Positions 17,026 through 26,664 are shown, counted from the stretch's first letter. The stretch: DNA of 64,000 bases from Agreia sp. VKM Ac-1783 (GCF_900177765.1 NZ_FXWI01000002.1:806001-870000); one strand, 5' to 3'. The notes: generated by a model not told the origin, from the letters alone. A program made the numbers and translations.

Positions 17026-17907
17026 TCAATCCCAGCTGCTCTTGAATGGCCAGGGCACTTTGATCGAGTCGATCACTTCCCCGGTTGACAGTCGGACGCG
17101 GGACCGCAGATTGAGGACCTTAGACCCGTTCTCGGTCGCAGTTTCGACGACGTACCGCACCGTTTCCATCTTGGTGAGCCACCGGACTGCGGCTCCGTCT
17201 TGAAGGCGATATGGGAGCAACGGGTTAGACGATCCGAAATCATTTCGTCCTAATAAAGTGAATGATGCTTCACTTTCTGATCCGTCATTTGCCTGTAACC
17301 CGAAATACAGATCTACGGCCTCGATGCCGACAGGCTGAGAGCCGATATTGCGGATGTTACTCACCATCACATGGGTCATATTAGCCATATGAGGGTTGTG
17401 CCGGAGTACAACGTCGAATGAGTCAGGAGGGACCGTAGCAATGTCGGTGGAGCTGACGACGAAGCCGGCAAGGAGGTCGAGCTCCACTGTTCGCTTTAGG
17501 GTAAGCGAGCCAGCAATCCGCTCGAGTAGCGCCTCGAAGTTGGCCGCTGTCACATCTTGCCTGAGTGCTTCGATTCCCTCGGTCGCCTCGTTGAGCACCT
17601 TCCAGCTCCTCAAGACTTCGACCGGGTATTTTTCAGGGGAAATCCGGTCGACGAGTTTGTGATGAACGGTGCAAAGTAGGATGAGATTGGCGAATGCCGA
17701 ACGCTCGGCATCGTCCATGGACGGATCGAACCGAGCCGAGTTCTTGTTCGCGCCACGAATATGGGCTATCTCCACTTCGACCACAGGATGCCCCTCAATG
17801 GTGCGAATGATTGGAGTGGTGCAGTCGGGAAAATAGCAGGTTCCGGAAGACAGACGAAATAAGGCCTTCTCTGTCCCAGAGCTGTAGTCCCGAGGTCCGC
17901 CTGCCAT
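17026..17907 (-). CDS. HNH-endonuclease-domain protein
   Basis: A 293-residue protein. The N-terminal 95 residues form an HNH module: CYFPDC (Cys24, Cys29), the catalytic-type His49 in EIAHIRG, Asn74 in ANLILLC and Cys79/His82-His83 in LLCTVHHKLVD. The C-terminal 150 residues are beta-rich (VELDLLAGFVVSS; MVSNIRNIGSQPVGIEAVDLYF), resembling an immunoglobulin-like or carbohydrate-binding fold. HNH proteins cut DNA or RNA; in defence islands they are often effectors. ATG 17907 follows AGAGAGGG. It is 58 bp downstream of the gene at 17966-18937 on the same strand, so probably co-expressed. The target is unknown. Confidence 0.78.
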   Translation of the reverse strand: MAGGPRDYSSGTEKALFRLSSGTCYFPDCTTPIIRTIEGHPVVEVEIAHIRGANKNSARFDPSMDDAERSAFANLILLCTVHHKLVDRISPEKYPVEVLRSWKVLNEATEGIEALRQDVTAANFEALLERIAGSLTLKRTVELDLLAGFVVSSTDIATVPPDSFDVVLRHNPHMANMTHVMVSNIRNIGSQPVGIEAVDLYFGLQANDGSESEASFTLLGRNDFGSSNPLLPYRLQDGAAVRWLTKMETVRYVVETATENGSKVLNLRSRVRLSTGEVIDSIKVPWPFKSSWD

Positions 17908-17965
17908 ACATCACCCTCTCTTGGAGCATAGCCATAAGCTACGCAAATGAATTGCCTGCCCGACG

Positions 17966-18937
17966 CTATTGTCGTTGTTGCTTGCGGAGAATGCCTTCTA
18001 GGACAACGTCCTCAGGCACCTTCGTAAATTCAGTCGAACGTCGACCGTAGAGTTGTACCGCAGCGTTGACGACGTCGATCGCGATAACGATGCTGCCGAC
18101 CAAGGACCTGGCGCCCGTCGTAAAGTGAACGTTGACGACCCCCGTTTCTTCGTCGTACTCGAGCTCCTCTTTGTCCAGAATCGTCATCATTGCGTACTGT
18201 CTGGCGTGAGTGATGCCGCTGAAGAGCTGCCACATGCCAAGCACAGCTGAGGGCGGACGGTTATCTCGCACAGGTACGGACGCGCTGGCGAGCAAAATTT
18301 TTTGCGTGATGCTTGGATCCGGTCCGCTTCGAGCCCCGTTCTTGCCCGCAATCTCTTCCCACGATCCTGCGTCCGGGTACCCCGCCAGGGCGCGCCGGAT
18401 AAGATCTTTATCCGCTTCCGCATCCACATCTGGCTCACCCAAGTTCTTTTGCGAGTTCACTCGGTCTTTTATCTCTGCGAATTGACCTCGGAGAACGCGC
18501 AGGATTCGCTCACTGCGAGACTCGCTTTGCAGCACGTAGATGGCCACGGAAGATGTTTCGATGACTGATCGAAGCAACGTGAAGAGCGAGACCCACGGCA
18601 TGGTTCCCGCTCGTACGACGATGGCTACCGTATTGAGGTGGTCAATCGCCGACAAGATGGCTGCGCTTGAAGCAGCGGTGACACTGAGTGGATGGATTGC
18701 TGCATTGTCTAACGCAAGGGACGATCCCGCTTCGGTTTCGAAATATCCACGATCTGACAAGCTCGCGAGTTCGTCTATTCTTTTGCACAGTTCGACGAGG
18801 AGCCCCTCAGCTTCACGCTTTTCATCAGGGCTTTCCATTCTCGTTGCTGTATCGCCTACGGGATGGGGAACGCGTTGGCGTTCGGGAATCCGCGGTAAGG
18901 AGTTCCGAAGGGAAGAGTCGGGGGTGTCCGCGGGCAT
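17966..18937 (-). CDS. Hypothetical alpha-helical protein (323 aa)
   Basis: A 323-residue protein from ATG 18937; the open frame begins further upstream but the region before MPADTPDS looks non-coding. Much of it is helical: EAEGLLVELCKRIDELASL, LSAIDHLNTVAIVV, LLRSVIETSSVAIYVL. The pattern of His-containing helices with ISAIxH-like motifs recalls uncharacterised phage-resistance helical proteins, and the Arg/Tyr pair in THARQYAMM is distinctive. I cannot name a domain. Upstream of the HNH gene on the same strand, so possibly its partner or inhibitor. Confidence 0.6.
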   Translation of the reverse strand: MPADTPDSSLRNSLPRIPERQRVPHPVGDTATRMESPDEKREAEGLLVELCKRIDELASLSDRGYFETEAGSSLALDNAAIHPLSVTAASSAAILSAIDHLNTVAIVVRAGTMPWVSLFTLLRSVIETSSVAIYVLQSESRSERILRVLRGQFAEIKDRVNSQKNLGEPDVDAEADKDLIRRALAGYPDAGSWEEIAGKNGARSGPDPSITQKILLASASVPVRDNRPPSAVLGMWQLFSGITHARQYAMMTILDKEELEYDEETGVVNVHFTTGARSLVGSIVIAIDVVNAAVQLYGRRSTEFTKVPEDVVLEGILRKQQRQ

Positions 18938-19406
18938 GGGGACACAGTAGTAACAAAAAGGCCGACGCTGCGCACGCCGGACGAAACTTCCCGATGGCAT
19001 ACCCACCGAATCGACTATCTGGCTACCTTCAATGTTGCGCTCCCTTCAACATAACCGGGGGTCATATGACAACTCGACTCCCCTCCTGTCGCTCCCGCTC
19101 ACCGCGCCCGGGTCCAAGCACCCTTACGTCGCTAGAGAGCACCGGAGTCACCGCGGTGAACACGTGTCTTCTGCGAGAGCGAGCCCAGCGCACGGGTCTC
19201 CTTCAGCAGTCCCGATAGCGAGTGACACTCGACGTTAGTAACTCTCACCGGTACGGCACGGTCATCTCGGTTCGGCGACGACAGGCAGTTCCCGCATCCT
19301 CGTATGTGGACGGTTGCTTTGACTCCTGGCCCGATAGGACATGAACACGCTTCATCTGTCACACAATCTGGGTCCCCATGTCACACCTGCGGGCTACAGT
19401 GTCCAT
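18938..19406. other. Intergenic region before the AAA/subtilase pair
   Basis: About 470 bp without a supportable gene. It contains a perfect 12-bp palindrome TCACCGCGGTGA (19148-19159), a candidate operator between the two divergent units. Just before the ATPase, TACAGT (19395-19400) would fit a -10 box giving a leaderless transcript starting at the ATG; the -35 region is weak. Confidence 0.4.
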
Positions 19407-20585
19407 ATGGAGAACTTCGACGTCGTGCAGGCGTTAGCACGTACAGCCTTGACAGGAAGCGCCGAGGCTATCGCTAAGCAGATCTCACGTCTCGCGGAAC
19501 GCTTGGCTGAGTCGGGCGACAGCCGCGAGGCGAAGTCATTGCGCAGCCTCCTGTCCCGGAGCGAAAAGAGACAAGCCATCGAGCCGATCGACTTTATTCG
19601 TGCTTCGGTAGGCGAAGCGGCATCCATTCAAAAGTTGGGGACACGAACGCCCCTCCCGGTGGATCGGGATACCGGTGCGCCCCTGTGTGAAGTGGTATTC
19701 CCGGCGAATCAAATGCGCGGGCCTGTCCTCAGCGACACGGCGACGACCGCGTATGAATCGCTGCTGGACGAATGGCGCCATCAGGAACGGCTCTACGACG
19801 CGGGGCTTCCTATCAGCCGCTCACTTCTCATCTACGGACCGCCCGGGACCGGAAAAACGTCCCTAGCGATGAAGATCGCGGCCCAACTTGGTCGACCGGC
19901 CGTCATCGCTCGGCTCGACGGTCTTATATCGTCGCTCCTCGGCACCACGGCGCGTAACTTAGGTGCGCTTTTTGACTTCTGCAACTCCTACGACACCGTC
20001 CTGATCCTCGACGAGTTCGACGCCGTCGCGAAGATCCGAGACGATTCCAACGAGGTCGGAGAGATCAAACGCGTCGTCAATGCGCTGCTACAGAATCTCG
20101 ACAAGCGCACGCCGTTCGGTTTGACGATCGCGATCACAAACCACGAACAACTGCTCGACACAGCGATCTGGCGCCGTTTCGAACACCAGATCTTCCTCGG
20201 ACTTCCGTCTCTTCCGGACCGCACGCTCATTGCTGAAAGCCAGCTAGTTCACCTTCCGGACCCGAGGCCCCTTGCAAAGGCGATCGGATGGGCGACCGAA
20301 GGACACTCCGGCGCCGACGTGAAGACGCTGAGCCTGTCCAGCATCAAGACCTGGGTGCTGACAGATAGGTCCGACGTGAGCCAGATGGATGCGTTGCGCC
20401 GGGCGCTGAACGCGACTGGGCTGCGACTCGGAGACGGCCTGAAAGCGCAGTTACAGCTACCCGATGCTGTACTGGCGTCGGTGCTGAACGAAGGGCCGCT
20501 CCATCTGGGGCCGAACGAATTAGGAGTTATTTTCGACCGCGACCGGCGAACAGTTGCTCGCTGGCTTCAAAGCACGACGTCGTAG
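19407..20585 (+). CDS. ietA: AAA-family ATPase, IetA-like
   Basis: A 392-residue AAA+ ATPase. Walker A is GPPGTGKT (about 144-151), Walker B is LILDEFD, and a sensor-1 region (LTIAITNHEQLLDTAIWRRFE) with an Arg-finger-like pair follows. The N-terminal 130 residues are helical and may bind the partner. It lies 24 bp upstream of a subtilase gene. An AAA ATPase plus S8 protease in this order is the arrangement of IetAS, first described as a plasmid incompatibility pair and later as a predicted phage-defence system. Roles are probably ATP-driven substrate handling or control of the protease. ATG 19407 is preferred to ATG 19341, as the 22 extra residues look non-coding. Two-gene assignment is by motif and order, not by search. 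Confidence 0.8.
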   Translation: MENFDVVQALARTALTGSAEAIAKQISRLAERLAESGDSREAKSLRSLLSRSEKRQAIEPIDFIRASVGEAASIQKLGTRTPLPVDRDTGAPLCEVVFPANQMRGPVLSDTATTAYESLLDEWRHQERLYDAGLPISRSLLIYGPPGTGKTSLAMKIAAQLGRPAVIARLDGLISSLLGTTARNLGALFDFCNSYDTVLILDEFDAVAKIRDDSNEVGEIKRVVNALLQNLDKRTPFGLTIAITNHEQLLDTAIWRRFEHQIFLGLPSLPDRTLIAESQLVHLPDPRPLAKAIGWATEGHSGADVKTLSLSSIKTWVLTDRSDVSQMDALRRALNATGLRLGDGLKAQLQLPDAVLASVLNEGPLHLGPNELGVIFDRDRRTVARWLQSTTS

Positions 20586-20609
20586 CGCGACAGCTGGGGG
20601 AAACAGAAC

Positions 20610-23063
20610 ATGGCTGGTGGTCCACTTCAGATCGTTCTTGACCCAGAACGGTTCCGCGACACAAAGATGACACCTCAGGGTGGGGGCGCCGGCAAGGACT
20701 TTTTCAAAGGATTCGATGACGCCTTCGTCGAGCATCGAGACGACATTGCGTCCGCGTTGGAACGAATTCTCGAGCGACACCCTGACAGTGATCTCATCAA
20801 TATCGTTGTTCAGATGCGTCCCGACGCTCTCGCCAAATCGCACCGTCCATTCGCGAAGCTCTTTGCGTCAAGACGGGCGAGCCATGTCGGCACCATTCGT
20901 TATGGGGAGTTGGTGTTCGCGACGTCTTCCGCAAAGCTGGGCGCCATTATTGATCTCATCCGCTCTGCCGAAGAAGCCGTTGCCATCAAAACCGACGCAC
21001 GAGGAGTCGAGCGGTATTCACCTACTCTGCAGCGATCCGAGACCAGTGCCATCGACTCGGTGCGAGAGTGGCGCGCAAACACAGAACGCGGATTCACCCT
21101 GGACGAAGCAGAAGAATGGGTCGGAGTCCAAGCCGATACGAAGCTTGAAATCGACACATTTGATGTTCCAGAAAATGAACCAATGCGTCGAGAAGCCCTC
21201 GCGCAGTTCGGTGCCCTCGACGCGGTCGTGAGTAGTCACGAAGCAATCGATCGAACCAACCTCCCGAAAATGCTATTCACACCGCGATCCTCGACGACCT
21301 CCGTCGATGGCGTGGCAATACGACGGCTTATCCAGAACCGACGGGATGACCTTCCTGATGCTTTGCCGGTTGCGCCAGATGTTCGCCTTGCTATTGGCGA
21401 GGTGGAACAGTTGGCAGTCGTCCAGCGCGTACGACTGCAGGAGAAGATTCCTGATCCCGAAGTTTCGCCAGGCGTTGATCCTGATAATTTAGGCGCGCCG
21501 GTAGAGCTCAGGACCCCCGACATCGCCCAAGGAGTGGTTGGAGTAATCGACGGCGGCGTCTTCGGACCCATGGCATCCTCTGTCGTGGAAGCCACCGACT
21601 TGCTAGCGGAGGAACATCGCAGCATCAACGGCGCCAACCATGCCTCCCAAATCGCGTCCATCATCGCCATGGGTAGCTCCTTCAACAGCGGTCTGCTCCC
21701 GGCAGCGGAAGACTGCCGGATTTACGACCTGGGCATATTCCCTGCCGCGAACTTCACAGGTGTCTACTACCCCTCGCTGGAGGACTTCTTCGCTGAATTG
21801 CGGGAAGGCTGCCAGAGGGCTCGAGACGCATTCGGAGTCCGCATATTCAACCTTTCCTCCATCCTGCGACGGCCACCCGGAGCCACGTCCTACAGCATTG
21901 CAGCGCGTCGCCTTGATGAGATCGCCCTCGAGCTGGACATCATCTTCGTCGTTTCGGTCGGAAATCTCTCGCGGATCGACCAGCGACTGGAGTGGCCAGC
22001 GAACCCGACAGACGCCATCGCCATGCTGGCCCAGGGAGGAGCCCCAGATGGCGTCGGCTCGCCCAGCGAAAGCTTGGCCAATCTCGGGATCGGGGCCATC
22101 AATCCGCCGGGGCTTGCTTTCGAAATCGAAGGAGCTCCAACGCGCTACACTCGCCGCGGCGGACGGATTCCCTCGGCGCTGAAGCCGGATCTCGCGGCCT
22201 ACGGCGGCGCCGCACCTGATTCGATGCGTGCGGATACTGGTCTCCGCGCTATGGATGCGTTCGGGAACATGAACAACGTGAGAGGCACCAGCTACTCAGC
22301 GCCGATCGTGTCCCGGTACCTCGCTACGCTCGATCAGAGCACTGCCGGCTCGCTGTCCCGAGAGGCACTGATCGCACTGACCATCCATCACGCTGAGTCG
22401 CCGGCACTGCTCAACAGCAAACCGCTCAAGAACATCGGCCAGTCCTTCATCGGCCACGGCGTCCCGCAAACTGTGGAGGAAACCCTCGACGGCGATACAC
22501 ATCGAATGACGGTGCTTCTGAACGACCGGGTGCTACCCGGGCGCGGAATCGAGTTCCCGTTCACCTGGCCACGGTCTCTAGCAGACAGCGAAGGCAGCTG
22601 CCACGGCCTACTGCGGTTGACGATCGTCGCCCGGCCGACTCTGAACTATGTCCACGGTGACGAGATGGTCCGAATCAACCTCGACGCCGCAGTCAAACAG
22701 GCCGACGAAAACGGACGGTTCGCGCGCAAGACGCAGCCGACGCATCAGTTCTTCTCCGGCTTCACCTACGCCAATGAGAGAACCCTCGCCACGGAACTAG
22801 GAAAGTGGTACCCGATCAAATCCTATGAAGCAGCGATGCCCCGAGGCGTAGGACGTTCCACCGACTGGACCCTCGAAGTCGACTATCTCAGCCGAGCCGG
22901 AGAACGACCCCCTGAGGCCGGCGTCGAATTTGCCGTCATCATGACAATCGAAGACCCGGCCGGCGAAGCACCCGTTTTCGACGAAATGCGAGCATCACTG
23001 AGCACAATCGGGGTTCGCCTCAGCGACCTCCGGACTCGCGTCAACGTCAGCGCCGCCGTCTAG
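20610..23063 (+). CDS. ietS: Subtilisin-like S8 serine protease, IetS-like
   Basis: An 817-residue protein with a subtilase domain in the middle. Catalytic residues are Asp about 314 (GVIDGGVFG), His about 344 (ANHASQIASI) and Ser about 561 (GTSYSAP). About 300 residues precede the catalytic Asp, enough for a regulatory or propeptide-like domain; about 240 follow the Ser, beta-rich. No signal peptide is visible, so it should act in the cytoplasm, as expected for a toxic protease held in check by the AAA partner. ATG 20610 is 24 nt after the ATPase stop. Target proteins are unknown. Confidence 0.83.
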   Translation: MAGGPLQIVLDPERFRDTKMTPQGGGAGKDFFKGFDDAFVEHRDDIASALERILERHPDSDLINIVVQMRPDALAKSHRPFAKLFASRRASHVGTIRYGELVFATSSAKLGAIIDLIRSAEEAVAIKTDARGVERYSPTLQRSETSAIDSVREWRANTERGFTLDEAEEWVGVQADTKLEIDTFDVPENEPMRREALAQFGALDAVVSSHEAIDRTNLPKMLFTPRSSTTSVDGVAIRRLIQNRRDDLPDALPVAPDVRLAIGEVEQLAVVQRVRLQEKIPDPEVSPGVDPDNLGAPVELRTPDIAQGVVGVIDGGVFGPMASSVVEATDLLAEEHRSINGANHASQIASIIAMGSSFNSGLLPAAEDCRIYDLGIFPAANFTGVYYPSLEDFFAELREGCQRARDAFGVRIFNLSSILRRPPGATSYSIAARRLDEIALELDIIFVVSVGNLSRIDQRLEWPANPTDAIAMLAQGGAPDGVGSPSESLANLGIGAINPPGLAFEIEGAPTRYTRRGGRIPSALKPDLAAYGGAAPDSMRADTGLRAMDAFGNMNNVRGTSYSAPIVSRYLATLDQSTAGSLSREALIALTIHHAESPALLNSKPLKNIGQSFIGHGVPQTVEETLDGDTHRMTVLLNDRVLPGRGIEFPFTWPRSLADSEGSCHGLLRLTIVARPTLNYVHGDEMVRINLDAAVKQADENGRFARKTQPTHQFFSGFTYANERTLATELGKWYPIKSYEAAMPRGVGRSTDWTLEVDYLSRAGERPPEAGVEFAVIMTIEDPAGEAPVFDEMRASLSTIGVRLSDLRTRVNVSAAV

Positions 23064-23845
23064 GGATCTTGGCGGACAGGAATCGACGTGGGTCTTGTGC
23101 GGACCTACTCCCCCACAATATTGCGCTCGGCTACTGTTCTTGCAATATTCGGCCGGTCTATGCGCAGAAAGATTGGTTCCGGGAGCCTCATGCTACTCCG
23201 CAGTTACAAGACCGATGTTCTGCCCTGTGGGCGCCGTGAGATTATGTCCGTCCTGAAGTCACATGACGATCTGCCACAGGTCCAACAGTGCTCCGCCGCT
23301 CGCCCGTCGGGCTTCCACGTGCCAACCGGCCTTATTCCATGCGTCGGAAAGGATTGTCGGTAGAAGGTTTCCGCCGGCGATGGCCGCGTTCGACCGCGCT
23401 CGAGCCGCGGAAGCTCCGCACCCAGAGGTTCAAGCTCAGCTGCAATTTTGTTGAGCCGAGCAATGCATTTGCCGAGGACGGGACCGGGTGCCGCTTGTTG
23501 CGCTGCAGCTGTTTCCAATATCAGGAAGGCTGCGAGTCGTCCGGTGGCAGAACCTTGCCATCGTGTTGGAGAACGCCCGATCGTTCGTCGACCGACGTCC
23601 CAATAGGGGTGCGATCACCACTGGAGTTACCTTGCATTTCCGCACCTTGGGGCACCCCTGATCTCGGAGTTCCCGCCCAAACATAAGGGACATCATCGGA
23701 GACCTTGCATTGCTTCTGGGGGTGAGGTTACGCCCGACCTCTCCTCGTGTTCTAGGGGAACACCCTCGAGCGATCCCTAATTGAGGTGTCCGCTTGTCTA
23801 GTGACTCGCGCCACGGCTCGCGATCGAGAACCCCCAGATTTATCA
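23064..23845. other. 780-bp region without a supportable gene
   Basis: Open frames on both strands here (the longest about 130 codons on each) have rare-residue-rich, shadow-like translations and no ribosome sites. An inverted repeat AATATTGC-N17-GCAATATT (23117-23149) follows the subtilase stop and could be a regulatory dyad or weak terminator. The rest may be a decayed gene. Confidence 0.45.
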
Positions 23846-25546
23846 CTAGCCGGGCGCCTCGGCGGGCTTCTCCAGACTGTATCCGCCACCGGAGAGTCGG
23901 TTGACGAGAGTGACTAGGTCGAAGACAAGATCGAGGACCGGTGGATGGGTATGATCCGAACTGTCTTCGTGTTCGAGCTTGGCGAGCAGGACAGGCATGA
24001 GTGCCTCGGCGAGTTCGACTTTGCTGACTTGCTGCTGAATGCGGTCGAAGACCACCTTGATATCGAGCTCACGTTCCCGGGCGTACTCAATGTCGGTGCG
24101 CAGTCGAGCCACCCAGTTCGTCTCGGAACGTTCGGTCTTGGAGTTCGCTCGAAGCACCTGCGTGATCGCTGTCTCTAGTTCTTCGTCGGTGAAGTTCGCA
24201 AGCTCGTACTTTTGGTCACCCCAGGTATGCAGCTGTACGAGGATTTCGAGTTCATGATCGGTGACGGCACCGCCTTGCGCAGCGACTTCCTGACGGACGA
24301 TCTCGCGTAACTCGTGGAGGTGTCGGTCTCGTGCTGCTGGGGTGCCCCAGATCGGTCCTTCTGCATCCATTGCCACCACCAGTGCCGTGGGGCCAGCCTC
24401 AATCAGTTGCCTGTTGCCCCGTATCCGCCCCAACCTCGGCGCGACGTAGCGGGCCAGCTGATTGGGCCTGTCGCTCGATGTGCGCTGGTTGATGACGCGC
24501 ACTTGCTGCGGTTTGCTAATCCCTAGGGCATCGAGCAGCGCCGGTATGTGAACCATCTCGGTCTGTCCTTCGAGCACGAGCACGACCGATGGTTCAGGTG
24601 ACAGTCCCACCCGGGCCAGGCTCCGGTGGATGCCGTCACTGTCATGATGCAGGCCGATCCGTTCCTGTAAGGGATGCCACATGTGCGGGTCACCCGTCTC
24701 AGGGAGCGAGTCAAGGGTGCCCAGCGAGGCGAGTTCATCGTGTGCGCGTAGGAACACTTCCGCGGCGATTCGTTGCCAGACCGCTTCGAGCGCGCCGCCG
24801 CGTAGACGAAACCAGCCGCTCGCATCGGAATGCCTTGCGAGATCCCACCACTCTCGCATGGGGTCATGCGCGTGGGCGCGGGAGAGCAGGAACTCCGCTG
24901 TCGGCCGAAGGCGGTCAGCTGGAAAAGAAGCTGCGCTGAGTCGTGCCGTGGCGTCGACATCGTGGCGGGCTGTGAGGAGCGTCTCGCGTTCGGCACCATC
25001 CCGGTACGTAACCCGACCAATGATGGATGGGAAGAACCTCGCCGACAACGCAGCTAAGGCCAGGTACTCATGCCGCTGCCGCGCTGCGAACGCACGAGAC
25101 CCCTTGTCCTCATTAGGAACTCTGCGTAGGTTCTCGCGCTGCTGGAGAGCATCGCGGAGCCCCAGGAGCTGCCAATGACTGTAAAAGAACCCGTCCCACC
25201 AGTTGTCCCCCACACCATTCGGGCGACAGTGCGGCCAGGGCGAGGCGTCTTCGCCTTGTGGATCGCGAATCAGACCCTCACGCGCGTATCGAGCGATCTT
25301 GCTGTGGTCGTCTTCATGGGGCGCCGGCAGGGCCTCGGGTTTCTGATCATCATCTGCTCGATAGAGCGGGACGAGTAGCCCGAGCTGGTGAAGCGTCTCC
25401 AGGTCATCGATGGAGACGCGCTGATCCCACTTGCTCCTTGCCTCATCTCGAAACTGTTGAGAAGACAAGAGTTGAACTTGAGAAAAGACGAAGGGGACAT
25501 CGAGTAAGGGCAGGGTGGATCGCGTCGCCTCAGCGTCAATCGACAT
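23846..25546 (-). CDS. TOPRIM-like domain protein, putative defence nuclease
   Basis: A 566-residue protein. The N-terminal 310 residues are helical and unfamiliar (Trp-rich WWDGFFYSHWQLL). A segment VVLVLEGQTEM with Glu about 325, then ALVVAMDAEGP about 70 residues on (Asp about 394 and Glu about 396), matches the spacing of a TOPRIM nucleotidyl-transfer fold: conserved Glu, then an acidic pair. TOPRIM domains drive OLD-family and topoisomerase-like nucleases. No ATPase motif is seen. ATG 25546 follows GAGGCGAC. It is 47 nt downstream of the small gene at 25594 on the same strand. Reading it as a defence nuclease is inference from fold-like motifs and context. Confidence 0.65.
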   Translation of the reverse strand: MSIDAEATRSTLPLLDVPFVFSQVQLLSSQQFRDEARSKWDQRVSIDDLETLHQLGLLVPLYRADDDQKPEALPAPHEDDHSKIARYAREGLIRDPQGEDASPWPHCRPNGVGDNWWDGFFYSHWQLLGLRDALQQRENLRRVPNEDKGSRAFAARQRHEYLALAALSARFFPSIIGRVTYRDGAERETLLTARHDVDATARLSAASFPADRLRPTAEFLLSRAHAHDPMREWWDLARHSDASGWFRLRGGALEAVWQRIAAEVFLRAHDELASLGTLDSLPETGDPHMWHPLQERIGLHHDSDGIHRSLARVGLSPEPSVVLVLEGQTEMVHIPALLDALGISKPQQVRVINQRTSSDRPNQLARYVAPRLGRIRGNRQLIEAGPTALVVAMDAEGPIWGTPAARDRHLHELREIVRQEVAAQGGAVTDHELEILVQLHTWGDQKYELANFTDEELETAITQVLRANSKTERSETNWVARLRTDIEYARERELDIKVVFDRIQQQVSKVELAEALMPVLLAKLEHEDSSDHTHPPVLDLVFDLVTLVNRLSGGGYSLEKPAEAPG

Positions 25547-25593
25547 CTCGTCGCCTCACCTCTGTTTTCAGCTTTTTGTTCAACCGCATCGAT

Positions 25594-26370
25594 TTAGAAA
25601 TCCTGGCGAGGAACGCCGGTGCGCTGGCGCGCGAAGTCGATCATCTGGGTCACAGCGTCGAGCACCTCAGCGACCTCGGTGGCCGTCATGTTCAGTGGGC
25701 CATCTGCGTAGCGGGCTGCTGCCCGCTGGCCGTGCAGTTCCTGGAGTATGTAGTTGTGCATAGCTGGGACGTTCGCCATGTCGGCGGCGTTCTTCAGCCA
25801 CTTCGCGCGGACTCGATGGAAGGTGGTTGTCTGAGACTCGCCGAGCATCTGCGCCTGGACGGTGAGCTCGGCCGCGGAGTACAGGTTGTCGACAGCGGGA
25901 CGAAGGGCCCCCACGTAGGAAGCCCGGGCTGTCGTGAGGTAGTCGTCGGCGAGATCGAGTAGCTCACCGACGCGGCTCTTGTTGTAGCGGAAGTCGAAAG
26001 CCAGGTACGGAGCCCCTGCGAACACGACGTAGACGATCCAACCGCTGTCGGTCCCGACCCCGGTCGGTTGGAACGTTTCGAGGCTTTCAATGTTCTCCTC
26101 GGTCAGCGGTGTGCCTGGCGCGATCCCTGCAGAGGGGGTCGCCCTTGCGGCGATCTTGGCTTCATCATTGAGCGTCGTCTTGAAGCCACCACCAGGAAAG
26201 AGCTCCACTACGCCGGCCCACACGGAGCTCCGGTCGGGGGCCAGTCCACGTCGGGCGAGCTCTGGCTCGATCCACGTCACGAAAACGTTCTCAAGCACGT
26301 TGACACCGAACTCCCGCTCGGGGTCGGGCGCGTCTTGCTCAGCCACTCTGACGTGCTCCATTCTGAGCAT
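25594..26370 (-). CDS. Hypothetical protein with HEPN-like C-terminus (258 aa)
   Basis: A 258-residue protein upstream of the TOPRIM-like gene. The N-terminal half is alpha/beta (VFVTWIEPELARRGLAP; SGWIVYVVFAGAPYLAFDF). The C-terminal half is helical: AVDNLYSAAELTVQAQML, a polar loop, then LQELHGQRAAARYADG and a final long helix. This layout resembles HEPN domains, but the classic R-x4-6-H nuclease motif is not visible, so it may be non-catalytic, for example a regulator of the TOPRIM protein. Start at 26370 or 26361 is open; the site is weak. Low certainty about the domain, good certainty that it is a gene. Confidence 0.6.
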   Translation of the reverse strand: MLRMEHVRVAEQDAPDPEREFGVNVLENVFVTWIEPELARRGLAPDRSSVWAGVVELFPGGGFKTTLNDEAKIAARATPSAGIAPGTPLTEENIESLETFQPTGVGTDSGWIVYVVFAGAPYLAFDFRYNKSRVGELLDLADDYLTTARASYVGALRPAVDNLYSAAELTVQAQMLGESQTTTFHRVRAKWLKNAADMANVPAMHNYILQELHGQRAAARYADGPLNMTATEVAEVLDAVTQMIDFARQRTGVPRQDF

Positions 26371-26439
26371 CGCTGATTGCCCTATTCGTATGGGTTATTC
26401 GGTCTTCGTCTGTGGGCGCCGCTTCCGCCCGATACTGTT

Positions 26440-26619
26440 TCAGTAGGGCATGTAGACCAGCTGCAGCGCTTGCCCCCAGGCCTGCACCGCGTCCGAGAAG
26501 GCTAACTCGTCGTAGTCGAACAGACCGTAAGCTACTTGATTGCGCAGATTTGGTCTGACCTTCTCACAGTAGAGCGCCAGAATCTCGAACACGAGGTCCG
26601 GCCGAAGATCCCGGCCGCC
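26440..26619 (-). pseudogene. Remnant of a DUF4209-like C-terminus
   Basis: A 59-codon stretch between two in-frame stops on the minus strand. It reads as a coherent helical protein tail: PDLVFEILALYCEKVRP, then LRNQVAYGLFDYDEL and a Trp/Leu-rich final helix. The RN-x4-G pattern recalls the C-terminal RNxxxHG motif of DUF4209 proteins, with Tyr in place of His. No start codon or ribosome site and no N-terminal part are present, so it looks like the leftover end of a deleted gene. Confidence 0.4.
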
Positions 26620-26664
26620 TCAGGACGCACTCTAGCGATCAAATGCGTCTATTAAACCCAAAAG

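Noticed and set aside
23436-23846. 136-codon minus-strand frame and several overlapping plus frames between the subtilase and TOPRIM genes
   Set aside because: No ribosome sites; Arg/Cys/Ser-rich translations without hydrophobic core pattern; left as non-coding or decayed sequence.
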